DNA from: Hespellia sp.
Lineage (GTDB): Bacteria; Bacillota; Clostridia; Lachnospirales; Lachnospiraceae
NCBI GenBank assembly: GCA_028693555.1
Contig: JAQUVD010000019.1
Location: forward strand, 1-64,000
Direction of reading: 5' to 3'
Length of the DNA stretch: 64,000 bases
Each line of letters opens with the position of its first letter. The first letter of the stretch is position 1. This document shows, in pieces, positions 15,950 to 25,799 of this stretch. The notes under the pieces were generated by a model, which ran no database searches, was not told where the DNA came from, and was given only the letters and a program-made list of their open reading frames with translations. Both the position numbers and the translations under genes were made by a program.

Positions 15950-17260
15950 TCATTCCTTTTTTGTAAACCCACTCATGATCTCATTCGCTTTTGCATACAC
16001 TTCATTCGCGTCCACTCCGATATCAAACTTCCCATCCTCGTAGAGAATTCTTCCGTTCACCATCGTCATCTTCACATTCTGCTTGCTCCCACTGTACACA
16101 AGATTTTTGGAAATGTTATTGATTGGCTGCATATTCGGTTGCTGCAGATCAATCATGATAAGATCTGCAAATTTGCCTTTTGCAAGCACATCCGCATTTG
16201 ATAGCCCCATTGCATGCGCACCTTCTACCGTTGCCATACGAAGCACAGCATTTGCATCTACTGCTGACGCATCTTTGGCTTTCAACTTTGCAAGCCCTGT
16301 CACAAGGAACATCTCTCGAAACATATCCAGACAGTTATTGCTTGCCGGTCCATCTGTTCCGAGTGCAACATGAATTCCTTTCTTCAACATCTCTTCAATC
16401 GGCGCAACACCACTTGCCAGCTTTGTATTGGAGCCCGGATTTGATACGACATAGATATTTTTCTTCTTCATAATATCAAGATCCGCATCCGTCATATAAA
16501 CACAGTGATAACAAGCCCCTCCATAATCAAAAATCCCAAGTTCATCAAACAACGCAGTCGGTGTCTTTCCGTAACGTTTCCTACATTCTTCCACCTCTGA
16601 TTCGCTCTCTGAACTGTGCGTGTACATTGGTGCCTGATATTTGTGAGACAGCGCAGCCAGTTTTTCCAGATTCTCTCTGGAGTTGGTATACTCTGCATGG
16701 AATCCCAATTCAAAATTCACAAGACTCTCTTTATCATTATATCTGAGATACCATTCCTCCAATTCTTCCAGCGACTGACTAAAGTTGTTGAATGCCCCAC
16801 ACATCACGGTACGAAATCCCGAGTCATAAGAAGCTTTTGCGATCGTATCCGGTGTCAGGTACATATCAAAATTTGCAGTAATTCCACTGGTCAGATATTC
16901 CATAATTGCAAGCTTGGACAGATGATAGATATCATCCGGTGACAGCTTTGCCTCCATTGGAAATATCTGCTTATTCAGCCAGTCTGACAGTGGCAGGTCG
17001 TCTGCATAAGAACGCAGAAATGTCATTCCGGAATGTGTATGGGCATCCTTAAACCCCGGCATAATCAGATTCTGATCTGCATCAATTTCTCGATCCCACA
17101 CGCTTTCTTCCATTTTCGTATCTTCGCCAATTGCAGATTTCATTGCTTCCGTCTTTCCGACATAAGCAATTCTATTGCCGACAATCTGAATCTCACCTTC
17201 GAAGATGTCCTGCCCATCTTGCATCGTGAGAATTCTTGCATTATAAATTCGAATATTCAT
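15950..17260 (-). CDS. Amidohydrolase, MTA/SAH deaminase-like
   Basis: This 436-residue protein is a metal-dependent amidohydrolase. Metal ligands are visible in PGFKDAHTHSGM (about residues 66-77), a His in ELGFHAEY (about 190), YTHSSESESEVEE (about 213-225) and LGTDGPASNN (about 297-306). The overall pattern is that of the 5'-methylthioadenosine/S-adenosylhomocysteine deaminase and SsnA-like group, which deaminate adenine or guanine rings. It follows the purine nucleoside phosphorylase gene by 41 bp. A role in purine nucleoside salvage, deaminating before or after phosphorolysis, fits the context; the exact substrate is open. Confidence 0.82.
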   Translation of the reverse strand: MNIRIYNARILTMQDGQDIFEGEIQIVGNRIAYVGKTEAMKSAIGEDTKMEESVWDREIDADQNLIMPGFKDAHTHSGMTFLRSYADDLPLSDWLNKQIFPMEAKLSPDDIYHLSKLAIMEYLTSGITANFDMYLTPDTIAKASYDSGFRTVMCGAFNNFSQSLEELEEWYLRYNDKESLVNFELGFHAEYTNSRENLEKLAALSHKYQAPMYTHSSESESEVEECRKRYGKTPTALFDELGIFDYGGACYHCVYMTDADLDIMKKKNIYVVSNPGSNTKLASGVAPIEEMLKKGIHVALGTDGPASNNCLDMFREMFLVTGLAKLKAKDASAVDANAVLRMATVEGAHAMGLSNADVLAKGKFADLIMIDLQQPNMQPINNISKNLVYSGSKQNVKMTMVNGRILYEDGKFDIGVDANEVYAKANEIMSGFTKKE

Positions 17261-17301
17261 ATGCTCTTACCTCTTCTTAACTCCCGACTATCAGAAACTT
17301 T

Positions 17302-18135
17302 TTACAATATTTTGTGGATTTCAACAATTGCTCTGCTCACTAATTCTTTAAACTGTCCGGCAACACGGTCTGCCGTCTCCTGCACCTCTTCATGACTGAG
17401 CGGCTCATCACTCATGCCGCATCCAAGATTGGAAATGCATGAGATTCCACAGATCTTCATTCCCATATGATTTGCTGCAATCGCCTCGTTGGCTGTGCTC
17501 ATTCCGACCGCATCTGCCCCTAGAATCCGGCACATCCTGACCTCGTGCGGTGACTCAAAGCTCGGTCCGGTCAACTGCAGATATGTTCCTTCCTGCAGTT
17601 TCACTCCAAGCTCTTCTGCTGATTTGCGAAGTACCTCTCGTAACTCCTTATCGTAGATTTCGCTCATGTCCGGAAATCTCGTTCCAAGCTCTTCGATATT
17701 CTCACCGATCAGCGGATTCGGAATAAAGCTTGCAATCTGATCTGTAATCATCATCAGGTCTCCTGCAGAAAAATTATAATTCACACCGCCTGCCGCATTG
17801 GTGAGAAAGAGAACCTTCGCCCCCATCAATTTCATCAATCTGGTTGGAAGCACCACATCTGTCATCGGATACCCTTCATAATAATGGACTCTTCCCTGCA
17901 TGCACACAACCGGAACTCCATCCACATATCCAAAGATAAATCTTCCCTTATGTCCTTTTACTGTCGATACCGGAAATCCTTCAATCTCTTTATAATCCAA
18001 TGTTGCCTCAATCTGGATAGAATCCCCATAATCACCCAGTCCTGACCCCAGAATCAAAGCGATTTCCGGTTTGAAATCAATTTTTTCTTTCACGCTTTCA
18101 TAGCATTTCATTAATTTTTCGTATACCTGATTCAT
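17302..18135 (-). CDS. punA: Purine nucleoside phosphorylase (inosine/guanosine type)
   Basis: This 277-residue protein matches trimeric purine nucleoside phosphorylases that split inosine and guanosine with phosphate. Motifs include ILGSGLGDYGD (residues 27-37), VKGHKGRFIFG (58-68), GRVHYYEGYPM (80-90), FLTNAAGGVN (109-118) and GPSFESPHEVRM near 190-201, with the substrate-binding Glu and later CISNLGCGM. It starts 12 bp after the histidine kinase gene, so it is co-transcribed with that signalling gene and with the deaminase downstream. Confidence 0.93.
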   Translation of the reverse strand: MNQVYEKLMKCYESVKEKIDFKPEIALILGSGLGDYGDSIQIEATLDYKEIEGFPVSTVKGHKGRFIFGYVDGVPVVCMQGRVHYYEGYPMTDVVLPTRLMKLMGAKVLFLTNAAGGVNYNFSAGDLMMITDQIASFIPNPLIGENIEELGTRFPDMSEIYDKELREVLRKSAEELGVKLQEGTYLQLTGPSFESPHEVRMCRILGADAVGMSTANEAIAANHMGMKICGISCISNLGCGMSDEPLSHEEVQETADRVAGQFKELVSRAIVEIHKIL

Positions 18136-18147
18136 ACTCTACGCCTT

Positions 18148-20922
18148 TCATTCTCTTTCATTTACATACTCACAGATTGTATCATACAACAGCTGGGGTT
18201 CAATTGGTTTCGCGAGATGTCGGTCAATCCCTGCCTCCACAGACGCCTTCACATCCGTATTATATACGTTGGCAGTCATTGCAATAATCGGTACCGTCTT
18301 TGCATCTGCTCTATTCATCCCGCGAATTGCTTTTGCCGCCTCCAAGCCGGTCATGACCGGCATTCGGATATCCATCAGAATCACATCATAATATCCCGGC
18401 TCAGATTCAGCAAATTTATGGACACCTGCCTTACCATCCTCCGCCCATGTCACAACTGCTTTTTTCTGCTCCAGCAATTTTATGACAATCTTTGCATTCA
18501 ATGGATGATCCTCACACATTAATATCTTCAGATTCTCAGGAAATTGCTTGGTTTTTTCCTTATCTACCTCGATTTTTCCTGATTTCTCTTTTTCATCCAT
18601 TTCAACTTTTGACATATCAGCTAATGGGAAATTTAAAAACAATGTGATTTCTGTCCCCTTGTCAACCTCGCTTTTTACGGAGATTGTTCCGCCCATCAGA
18701 TCGACTAACTGCTTCACAATCGCCATTCCCAGGCCTGTCCCTGTCGAATTATCGGTATCTATCCGTTCTTCCTGCACAAATGGTTCAAACATATTTGACA
18801 GGAATTCTTTACTCATCCCAACTCCATTATCTCTGATGATAAACTTATCCACCACCATATCTTTCGTCTGTGACACCAATTCCATATCAAAATCGATGCG
18901 ACCTCCCTTTGGCGTAAATTTTACCGCATTCGTAAGAAGATTCATGAAAATCTGTTTCACTCTCTGTTCATCCAGACGCATATACTGCCATTGAATGTTC
19001 ACCTTATTGAAATGAAACTCGATATTCTTTTCTTTGATATCAGGCGTGATCATGCTGATAATCGAATCAAACAATTTTTTCTCGTCACATACCTTTGATC
19101 GAAGCTTCAGGTTTCCGGTTTCAATCTTATTGACATCCAGAACATCATTAATCAACTGCAGCAGATATTTTCCCGATTCCCGCAGCTCTGGAATGTATTT
19201 CTTTACCGCCTCTGCCTCTGTCTCTTTTTCCATCAGATAAGACAGCCCAAGAATCCCATTCATCGGTGTCCGCATATCATGACTCATACGAGAGAGGAAA
19301 TCCGACTTCGCCGACAATGCATTTCCAAGCTTTTCATTCTGTGTTCTGCTTTTCCTTGCAAATAGAACCAGCATAATAAATGCGACTGCAAAAACTAAGA
19401 CGCCTGAGATAATCGCTATCACAGCTATCGGGCTCTGATACAGCGCAGCCCGAATATAACTCGACTGTGGTCTGTCCTCCTGTCCCCAAATATATATCTG
19501 ACTCATTTCATCATCGGTGATCATAGAGAGTCCCTTGCTGAGTATCGATGAAAGCACTTCATTCTGATCCACCGCCGCAAAGCAGAACATATGACTGTAA
19601 TCTGTTGAAAGCTTTGCGCTCAGATTACTAAATTGATACATCCCCAAATAATACTCTGCAATATAATTATTAATGACCGTCATATCAGCCTTGCCATTTG
19701 CGACGGCTTTCATACACTGCTCATATGTATCACAATATAGGAAATCCGCTTCGCTGTAACGCTTCTGCAGATATTCTGATGTGTATCTGTATTTTTTAAT
19801 TGCAGCAATCGTACAGTGTTCTGCATCAACCTTTTTTTCCTTTTTCTGGATCACATAGTAATTGATATCCTGAACCGGAGTACTCAGACTAAAATTATAC
19901 TCCTGTGCATAATTCTGATCATAAAAGAATCCAGTAACTACATCAATCGCACTCTTTTCATTCGAATCTTCCAACGCGGATACTGCACGAAACTTCACAC
20001 CAAGCTTATCACACACTGCTTTTGCCATCTCCACGTAGATTCCATAATAAGTTCCGTTTCTCTCGTGAGCGAGATATCCTTCGTTCGGTTGAAATGCAAA
20101 GGTAATCTCATCCAGAGAATCTAGATATTCGCTTTCGGTGATTGTCAGAGGCACCGTAGTCCTTTCCGGGAACCACTCCTCGTACAAATCGGATAAGAAC
20201 AGGGGTTCATCCAGCTTAATCTGTGCCATTGCATCATTGATGGTTTTCAGATCATCATTATCGATTAACATGCTGATATAGTTCGATGTACTGTCAAACC
20301 GATCCAGCATCTTCATACCTTCATCCATATCCATAATATTCGTAATCAACGCATCTGCCACACCTGTATCGAGTTTGGTTCTGGCATCCTCATACGTCTC
20401 ACACAGGATAAGCTGATCAGTACTTACTCCAATCGCATCCAAATAAGACTGCACGTTATTCACATCGTAGAAGTTCTGTGAAACTGCAATCTTTAACGTT
20501 TGAATCGTATCATAATCCTGATAATATAAATCATTTCTTTCATTTAATGTCAAGATCACATTATACGTATCAAGAATACTTGTCCCAGTATACCCCAGTG
20601 TGGTTGACGGGTTCTTCGGAAGTGTTGCCGGCATACGGATATCAGCCTCTCCGTCAAGCAGCATTCGTTTCGTACTTTCCCAGCTGTCCGTCGGAACAAA
20701 TTGAAAATCGATTCCTGTATATTGGGAAATTTTATCCAAAAGTTCCACACCATACCCGGTCTCATTTCCCAGATCATCGTATTCAAAGAATCCATCCAAA
20801 GGGTAAAAGGCAACTCGCAGTGATGTGTTACTTGCATGAACCGGCTGACAGATTCCAAAAATTATTGCAAAAAGGAAAAGACATCCAATCCATTTTGATA
20901 CCAAATTCTTTCGTTTTATCAT
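18148..20922 (-). CDS. Hybrid sensor histidine kinase with two solute-binding domains
   Basis: The protein of about 924 residues has a signal-anchor sequence at its start. Two SBP_bac_3-type extracellular domains follow (roughly 30-240 and 265-485), then a membrane segment (VIAIISGVLVFAVAFIMLVL, about 500-519). The cytoplasmic part has HisKA (SDFLSRMSHDMRTPMNGILG, phospho-His near 551), HATPase (NAVKFTPKGG; DNGVGMS; GTGLGMAIV) and a receiver domain (MDIRMPVMTGLEAA). It should bind a small molecule outside and pass phosphate through its own receiver. The start at 20922 has GGGG nine bases upstream; 20931 is an alternative. The previous gene ends 26 bp upstream and purine phosphorylase follows after 12 bp. 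Confidence 0.9.
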   Translation of the reverse strand: MIKRKNLVSKWIGCLFLFAIIFGICQPVHASNTSLRVAFYPLDGFFEYDDLGNETGYGVELLDKISQYTGIDFQFVPTDSWESTKRMLLDGEADIRMPATLPKNPSTTLGYTGTSILDTYNVILTLNERNDLYYQDYDTIQTLKIAVSQNFYDVNNVQSYLDAIGVSTDQLILCETYEDARTKLDTGVADALITNIMDMDEGMKMLDRFDSTSNYISMLIDNDDLKTINDAMAQIKLDEPLFLSDLYEEWFPERTTVPLTITESEYLDSLDEITFAFQPNEGYLAHERNGTYYGIYVEMAKAVCDKLGVKFRAVSALEDSNEKSAIDVVTGFFYDQNYAQEYNFSLSTPVQDINYYVIQKKEKKVDAEHCTIAAIKKYRYTSEYLQKRYSEADFLYCDTYEQCMKAVANGKADMTVINNYIAEYYLGMYQFSNLSAKLSTDYSHMFCFAAVDQNEVLSSILSKGLSMITDDEMSQIYIWGQEDRPQSSYIRAALYQSPIAVIAIISGVLVFAVAFIMLVLFARKSRTQNEKLGNALSAKSDFLSRMSHDMRTPMNGILGLSYLMEKETEAEAVKKYIPELRESGKYLLQLINDVLDVNKIETGNLKLRSKVCDEKKLFDSIISMITPDIKEKNIEFHFNKVNIQWQYMRLDEQRVKQIFMNLLTNAVKFTPKGGRIDFDMELVSQTKDMVVDKFIIRDNGVGMSKEFLSNMFEPFVQEERIDTDNSTGTGLGMAIVKQLVDLMGGTISVKSEVDKGTEITLFLNFPLADMSKVEMDEKEKSGKIEVDKEKTKQFPENLKILMCEDHPLNAKIVIKLLEQKKAVVTWAEDGKAGVHKFAESEPGYYDVILMDIRMPVMTGLEAAKAIRGMNRADAKTVPIIAMTANVYNTDVKASVEAGIDRHLAKPIEPQLLYDTICEYVNERE

Positions 20923-20948
20923 TCTTTTCATCCCCAGCGCTTCTGCGC

Positions 20949-23948
20949 TTATCCTGCAATCACCCGGTTCCTGCCAGACTCTTTTGCCGCATATAATCTT
21001 TGGTCCGCACACTTGATAAAATCATTTACAGTAAAGTCTGGATATTCTTCTAACATCACACATCCTGCACTCAGTCCCAACGTAATATCCGGATGGTCTC
21101 CCACATTGATGTGTCTAACCAATTCTATTACCGTCTCCATTCTATCCCTGAACAGCTCTGCCGTGATATTCCTGCAGACAATCATAAATTCATCACCGCC
21201 AAATCTTGCAACAAAATCCCCCTTACTGACTGTCATATTGTTCTGTATAATCTGTGCAATCCGCCTTAATGCTTCATCTCCAACTGTATGCCCACATCTA
21301 TCATTCAAGACTTTAAATGAATCCACATCTACCATAGCAATTCCAAGATTCGTTCCACATTTTTTTGCTTTTTCGATATAAGCTTCCAGCTGCCCATCAA
21401 TGTGACGACGGTTATAGACACCGGTAAGTCCGTCGAGTTCCAGCTGCTGGTGTATCCTGTCCAGTTTCAGATAAAGCATTTCTTTATCAAAAACATTATC
21501 GACGTACTCACTGTCAAGGTGCGTCACCATCTCAATGACTGCGTCCCGTCCCTCAAATGGAACGTATTCTGAAATCACGCAGTAAAGACCATCCGATGTG
21601 TATTCGAGCTTGCTCATCCTCGTCTTTCCTTCCAACGCTTTCAAGGAAATGCAATTACTGCATCTCTGCTGTCTGCCCCAAACCGAAAAACAGGACTGAA
21701 TCTCACATTCTTCTCCAAAATTATCACATACCATTGTTTGTCTTGGATCGACGAGCCTCACGATATCAAAGTGTGGTCTCAGCGAGGCAATATATTGCTG
21801 CGCTTTGTCCATCGGTATCGTGACCGGCTTTTCTACCTGTCTTTGTTCATTGTTGGCAAGTGCATTATGGACTTTGTGTCTGATGATATCCGGCTTATAA
21901 GGTCTCACAATATGATCATCCGCTCGCACTTGAAGTGCACGACGTTCACTATCTGCATCGCCCTGCGACGTAATAATCACAGGAATATCTTTCGTTCGGG
22001 CATCCGATTTAATCTTATGAAGCAATTGAAATCCATCCATGACCGGCATGAGCAGATCCAGCATCACAATCTTAACTCTTTTATAATTTTGTTCCAAATA
22101 CTCCCAGGCCACCTGGCCATTCTCTTTCTCCACAATATGATATTCATCCATGAAAGTTCCTGCAAGAACCGCTCTATTCACGTCAACATCATCCACAATC
22201 AGCATCTCTTTCCCTGATATTGCAGTCCCCTTTTTCATATTCTCACTTTGAGCAAACTGTTCCAGTGACTTACTTGTACATATCATTTCTGTAATCTGGG
22301 ATGTCTTTAGAAGTTCAAAAAAAGCTTCCAGGTCCATTGGTTTTGCATAATAAAAACCCTGCACATAATTACAATCCATCGAGCGCAGCGTTGCAATCTG
22401 TTCTCCAGTCTCAACGCCTTCCGCCACAACAGCCAGATTCAGCCATTTGGCCATACTAATGACAAAACTCAGTATTCCTTTTCCTGTTTCTTTCTTTGAC
22501 TCATTCTGAATAAACCGCATATCAAGCTTTAATACATCCACCGGCATCTCTGCCAGCATATTCAATGAAGAATATCCGCTCCCAAAATCATCCATCTCAA
22601 TCACAAAACCTAATTTACGCAATCTGTTCACAACCGTAATAATCTGCTCCGGATTATTCGTATACGCTGATTCTGTAATCTCAAGATGCAGATAGCGAAG
22701 TGGAATCTTATATTTCGCAACCAAATCCAGCATGATATCTGTCAGCTTGGGATTATACAGGTCTGCTCTTGATACATTAATTGAGATAGCAAGCGGAGGA
22801 TTTCCCATCTCCATCCAGCGTTGCATATCCTCACAGACTCTCTCCCAAACATAGCGATCGAGCTTCGTAATAAATCCATTCTTTTCAAGCAGTGGAATAA
22901 ATGCTCCCGGAGACATAAACCCTTTTTGAGGATGAATCCATCTGACGAGCGCTTCTGCACCTGCAATCATTTCCGTCTGAAGGTCATATTTGGGCTGATA
23001 ATACACATGGAACTGCTTCTGTTCTAATGCCCGATCTATATTGCTCAGAATAAATTGTTCTTCTAATACCTTATCGCGGATCGATTCATCATAATAGGTA
23101 AACATGTCATAGTTTCCCTTATTCTGATCCGTTGCCAGACGTGCTCTCTGGCACATCTCCTCTACCGCAATGGAATCATCTTCCATATCATATATGCCGC
23201 CATGAATTCGAATCTCCATTTCAACCGGTGCTTTCGAAAGCTTCTGATTCCAGCGCATAAATGTATCTTCAGAATAGGATTGTCTGTGGGATAATAAAAT
23301 ATAAAATTCATCCGCTGTAAATCGGCCGCAAATCCCGATCTCCGGCTGTATATCTTCTAATATCTTTGCCACATATCGCAGAACCGCATCTCCCTTTTGC
23401 AGACCAAACGTCTCATTGATTAGTTTAAACTGTTCGATACCGATGCAGACCATATCAAAATGTTGTTCCGGATTCTGTTGGATGTATTCTGTGACTTTAT
23501 CAATAAAGAACTGCTTACTATAGAGCCCCGTCACCTCATCTCGCTCAATCTTATTGATTACCGCTGCGGTCTCACGGAGTCGAATTGTATTCTCCAGCCT
23601 GTGACAGATAATGTCTGCTTTATATGGTTTTGCAATAAAATCCTGCGCACCGAGTGAGAGTGCCTGCACTTCTGCCTCTTCACCATCTGCCTGCGATGAA
23701 ACAAGCACCGGAATCTTGGATAACACGGAATCCTTTGACAATTCTCTCAACACTTCATGTCCATCCATGACCGGCATCAGGATATCAAGAAGCACAGCTG
23801 AAATAAGCTCTGGATGTGCGCGAAGCTCTTCTAACGCCTGGGCACCATTCTCCGCATAAATAATCTCGTATTCATCCTTTAATATTTTTCCTAAAATCTG
23901 GCGGTTGATCAATTGATCATCAACAACTAATACCGTTCTCTTTTTCAT
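20949..23948 (-). CDS. REC-GGDEF(degenerate)-EAL-REC-GGDEF signalling protein
   Basis: This 999-residue protein has a receiver domain (1-125, LLDILMPVMDG). A GGDEF-like domain follows in which the signature reads GRFTADEF (about 208-215), so it is probably inactive. An EAL domain (about 300-555) keeps AEALVRW, DDFGSGYSS and AEGVET, consistent with c-di-GMP phosphodiesterase activity. A second receiver (about 590-705, MLDLLMPVMDG), a PAS-like segment with a CSNC pair, and an intact C-terminal GGDEF (FGGDEF near 961) complete it. It may both make and degrade c-di-GMP under phosphorelay control. It heads the operon with the hybrid kinase, which is its probable partner. Confidence 0.9.
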   Translation of the reverse strand: MKKRTVLVVDDQLINRQILGKILKDEYEIIYAENGAQALEELRAHPELISAVLLDILMPVMDGHEVLRELSKDSVLSKIPVLVSSQADGEEAEVQALSLGAQDFIAKPYKADIICHRLENTIRLRETAAVINKIERDEVTGLYSKQFFIDKVTEYIQQNPEQHFDMVCIGIEQFKLINETFGLQKGDAVLRYVAKILEDIQPEIGICGRFTADEFYILLSHRQSYSEDTFMRWNQKLSKAPVEMEIRIHGGIYDMEDDSIAVEEMCQRARLATDQNKGNYDMFTYYDESIRDKVLEEQFILSNIDRALEQKQFHVYYQPKYDLQTEMIAGAEALVRWIHPQKGFMSPGAFIPLLEKNGFITKLDRYVWERVCEDMQRWMEMGNPPLAISINVSRADLYNPKLTDIMLDLVAKYKIPLRYLHLEITESAYTNNPEQIITVVNRLRKLGFVIEMDDFGSGYSSLNMLAEMPVDVLKLDMRFIQNESKKETGKGILSFVISMAKWLNLAVVAEGVETGEQIATLRSMDCNYVQGFYYAKPMDLEAFFELLKTSQITEMICTSKSLEQFAQSENMKKGTAISGKEMLIVDDVDVNRAVLAGTFMDEYHIVEKENGQVAWEYLEQNYKRVKIVMLDLLMPVMDGFQLLHKIKSDARTKDIPVIITSQGDADSERRALQVRADDHIVRPYKPDIIRHKVHNALANNEQRQVEKPVTIPMDKAQQYIASLRPHFDIVRLVDPRQTMVCDNFGEECEIQSCFSVWGRQQRCSNCISLKALEGKTRMSKLEYTSDGLYCVISEYVPFEGRDAVIEMVTHLDSEYVDNVFDKEMLYLKLDRIHQQLELDGLTGVYNRRHIDGQLEAYIEKAKKCGTNLGIAMVDVDSFKVLNDRCGHTVGDEALRRIAQIIQNNMTVSKGDFVARFGGDEFMIVCRNITAELFRDRMETVIELVRHINVGDHPDITLGLSAGCVMLEEYPDFTVNDFIKCADQRLYAAKESGRNRVIAG

Positions 23949-24088
23949 ATGCTTTATCCCCTGTTATCGTCCTAAATTTATTCTAACCCAAATCTGACTA
24001 AGATTCAATATTAGAAGATATTTTATTGTCGCAATATGAAGTTTTTGATATAATGTCCTTGAAACAATATATTAAGGGAGAATTCGCT

Positions 24089-24655
24089 ATGACCAAGTTC
24101 ACAAAGCAGGCAATCTGTGCCTCCTTCACGAAGCTTTTAAATGATAGACCTTTGGGTCAAATTACAGTAAAAGATATTGTTGATGATTGCGGCATTAACA
24201 GAAAGACCTTTTATTACTATTATCAAGATATTTATGCACTTATTGATGACTTGTTCAAAGCCGACCTTGAGCGCATCAAAGAAACACTTTCCTCTGATGT
24301 AAAATGGCCTGAGGCACATAAAGCACTTGCAAATGAGCTGTTGAAAAACAAAACGGCAGTATTCCATATTTGCCGTTCGCTTGATGATACCAAGTTGGAA
24401 CAGACTGCATATGAGCTTGGTATGCAGACCATACCAAACTCCATACGTGCAAAGCTGGGAAATGTGGAGGTTGAAGATTCTGACCTCAATCTCATTGCAA
24501 GCCTGTCTGCGTCTGCATTGGCCGGATTTCTGGTCAGATGGGTTCGTGACGGCATGAAAGACGACCCGAATGCAATGATTGATCGAGCCACAGCCGTTAT
24601 GCAGGGAACTACCGAACTTGCCCTTGCGAATGCGGCTAAATTGAAAAAGAAATAA
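24089..24655 (+). CDS. TetR-family transcriptional regulator
   Basis: This 188-residue protein starts MTKFTKQAICASFTKLL and contains a TetR helix-turn-helix (QITVKDIVDDCGINRKTFYY, about residues 25-44). The C-terminal part resembles the TetR C-terminal domain of DhaS-like regulators. AAGGGAG lies nine bases before the ATG at 24089, which decides the start over an in-frame ATG further upstream. It is divergent from the large signalling gene and is followed by a hairpin terminator, so it is probably monocistronic. Confidence 0.87.
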   Translation: MTKFTKQAICASFTKLLNDRPLGQITVKDIVDDCGINRKTFYYYYQDIYALIDDLFKADLERIKETLSSDVKWPEAHKALANELLKNKTAVFHICRSLDDTKLEQTAYELGMQTIPNSIRAKLGNVEVEDSDLNLIASLSASALAGFLVRWVRDGMKDDPNAMIDRATAVMQGTTELALANAAKLKKK

Positions 24656-24661
24656 AAAGAA

Positions 24662-24727
24662 AATACGGTCAAATGAAGCCAGGTGTTACATATTTCCACA
24701 CACTGCTTTGTTTGTCCGTATTTTTTT
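24662..24727 (+). terminator. Terminator after TetR gene
   Basis: AATACGGTCAAA at 24662 pairs with TTTGTCCGTATT ending near 24722, with one T-T mismatch and a long loop, and T residues follow. It stands just downstream of the tetR stop. Confidence 0.55.
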
Positions 24728-24776
24728 GCCTTTTTATAAACTATACTTTAGTCAATAATATAGGAGGTAGACTACA

Positions 24777-25334
24777 ATGTATACTATGAAGGAAATCAAA
24801 AAAGCGGTACGCAAGGATCGTGACCTCAAATCGTCACTTGTTAAGACCGCCGAAAAAGACGCAATCCTGTTTGACATCACCGGCGACAAAGTGGCTGACA
24901 TTGCCATTCTTGATGTGACTGGTGATGGCAATGCAGATACAATCGCCATTGATACCATTGGTGATGGCTATTTTGACACGGTATTCATCGATACCGATGG
25001 CAACAACATTCCCGATACCATTTTGTGTGGCAATTTGCAGCAGGGTGTTATCAATGAAGCGATTCAGGGGCCGGAGGTTGAGACAATCATTACGGAAATT
25101 GCCGACACGGTTATTTCCACAGTCATGGAGGCTGCTTTTACAGAAGTGGCGGTCGACACGGTTGCGTCATCCTTATGCACCGAACTGGAAAAGGCCGCCA
25201 AGGCTGCTGACAGGGAATATCGTACACAAATGAAAGAACGAAAAAAAGCAGAAACCACAGAAGCAATAAAACAACAGCTCAACGAGCGCAAGCTTAAAAT
25301 CGAAGCCGCTTTGAAGCGTGGGAAAAAGCAGTAG
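24777..25334 (+). CDS. Repeat protein with Asp/Gly calcium-loop-like units (5' part of split gene?)
   Basis: The reading frame encodes 185 residues. Residues 30-85 hold four units of a DxTGDGxADTI-type repeat (FDITGDKVADIAILD, DVTGDGNADTIAID, DTIGDGYFDTVFID, DTDGNNIPDTILC), like EF-hand or dockerin calcium loops. An alanine-rich, then strongly charged helical stretch follows and stops at 25334. There is no signal peptide. AGGAGG eight bases ahead fixes the start. The next frame (25352-25729) continues in a natural way, so the two are probably one protein of about 310 residues split by a -1 shift at a GGGAAAAAG run near 25322. The function is unknown. Confidence 0.7.
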   Translation: MYTMKEIKKAVRKDRDLKSSLVKTAEKDAILFDITGDKVADIAILDVTGDGNADTIAIDTIGDGYFDTVFIDTDGNNIPDTILCGNLQQGVINEAIQGPEVETIITEIADTVISTVMEAAFTEVAVDTVASSLCTELEKAAKAADREYRTQMKERKKAETTEAIKQQLNERKLKIEAALKRGKKQ

Positions 25335-25729
25335 CCAGAAAGCTTGGCGTTTTGTTGGGGGCAGGCATTGGCGGTCTTGCAGGTGCTGTTGCTGATTCGG
25401 GTGATATCGCCAAAAACGGCTCCATGCTGGAAAAGGTTTCTGCAGATCTGACCGATGGAACCGTGGCGATTCTCGCCCTTGCCCAAGAGGAAGGCAACGC
25501 CGCAATAGACAGTAAGTTTGAAAAATACAATGCTGCAATTACCCGGTATGATGCAGCTGAAATCCAAACTGAACTTGACGCAGCTAAAAAAACGCAAAAG
25601 GAAATGGAAAAGCAGGCCAGGGCTGCACTTCGACAGGAAAAAGCCGATAAAAGTAAAGCCAAATACGAAGAAATCCGTGCAAAGATAGCCGGAAATTTTG
25701 ACACGCTGAAACGCGAACTTAATAAATAA
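25335..25729 (+). CDS. Continuation of the repeat protein in the -1 frame
   Basis: This frame encodes AVARKLGVLLGAGIGGLAG and then a charged, coiled-coil-like C-terminus ending DTLKRELNK. No ribosome binding site or convincing start codon precedes it; the only in-frame starts are TTG codons at 25349-25352. Joined to the previous frame at the A-run it gives a continuous protein with a glycine-rich hydrophobic segment in the middle. Either a frameshift mutation, a sequencing error or a programmed slip explains it. Confidence 0.5.
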
Positions 25730-25734
25730 AGTTT

Positions 25735-25778
25735 AATCCCCTCGCTTCGTACTCTCTTGTACTTGAAGCGGGGGGATT
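25735..25778. terminator. Strong hairpin terminator between convergent genes
   Basis: AATCCCCTCGCTTC at 25735 pairs with GAAGCGGGGGGATT ending at 25778, with an inner GTAC/GTAC pair. It separates the plus-strand repeat protein from the minus-strand ABC operon and can serve both. Confidence 0.75.
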
Positions 25779-25799
25779 GCTTACCCTATATCTATCCAT

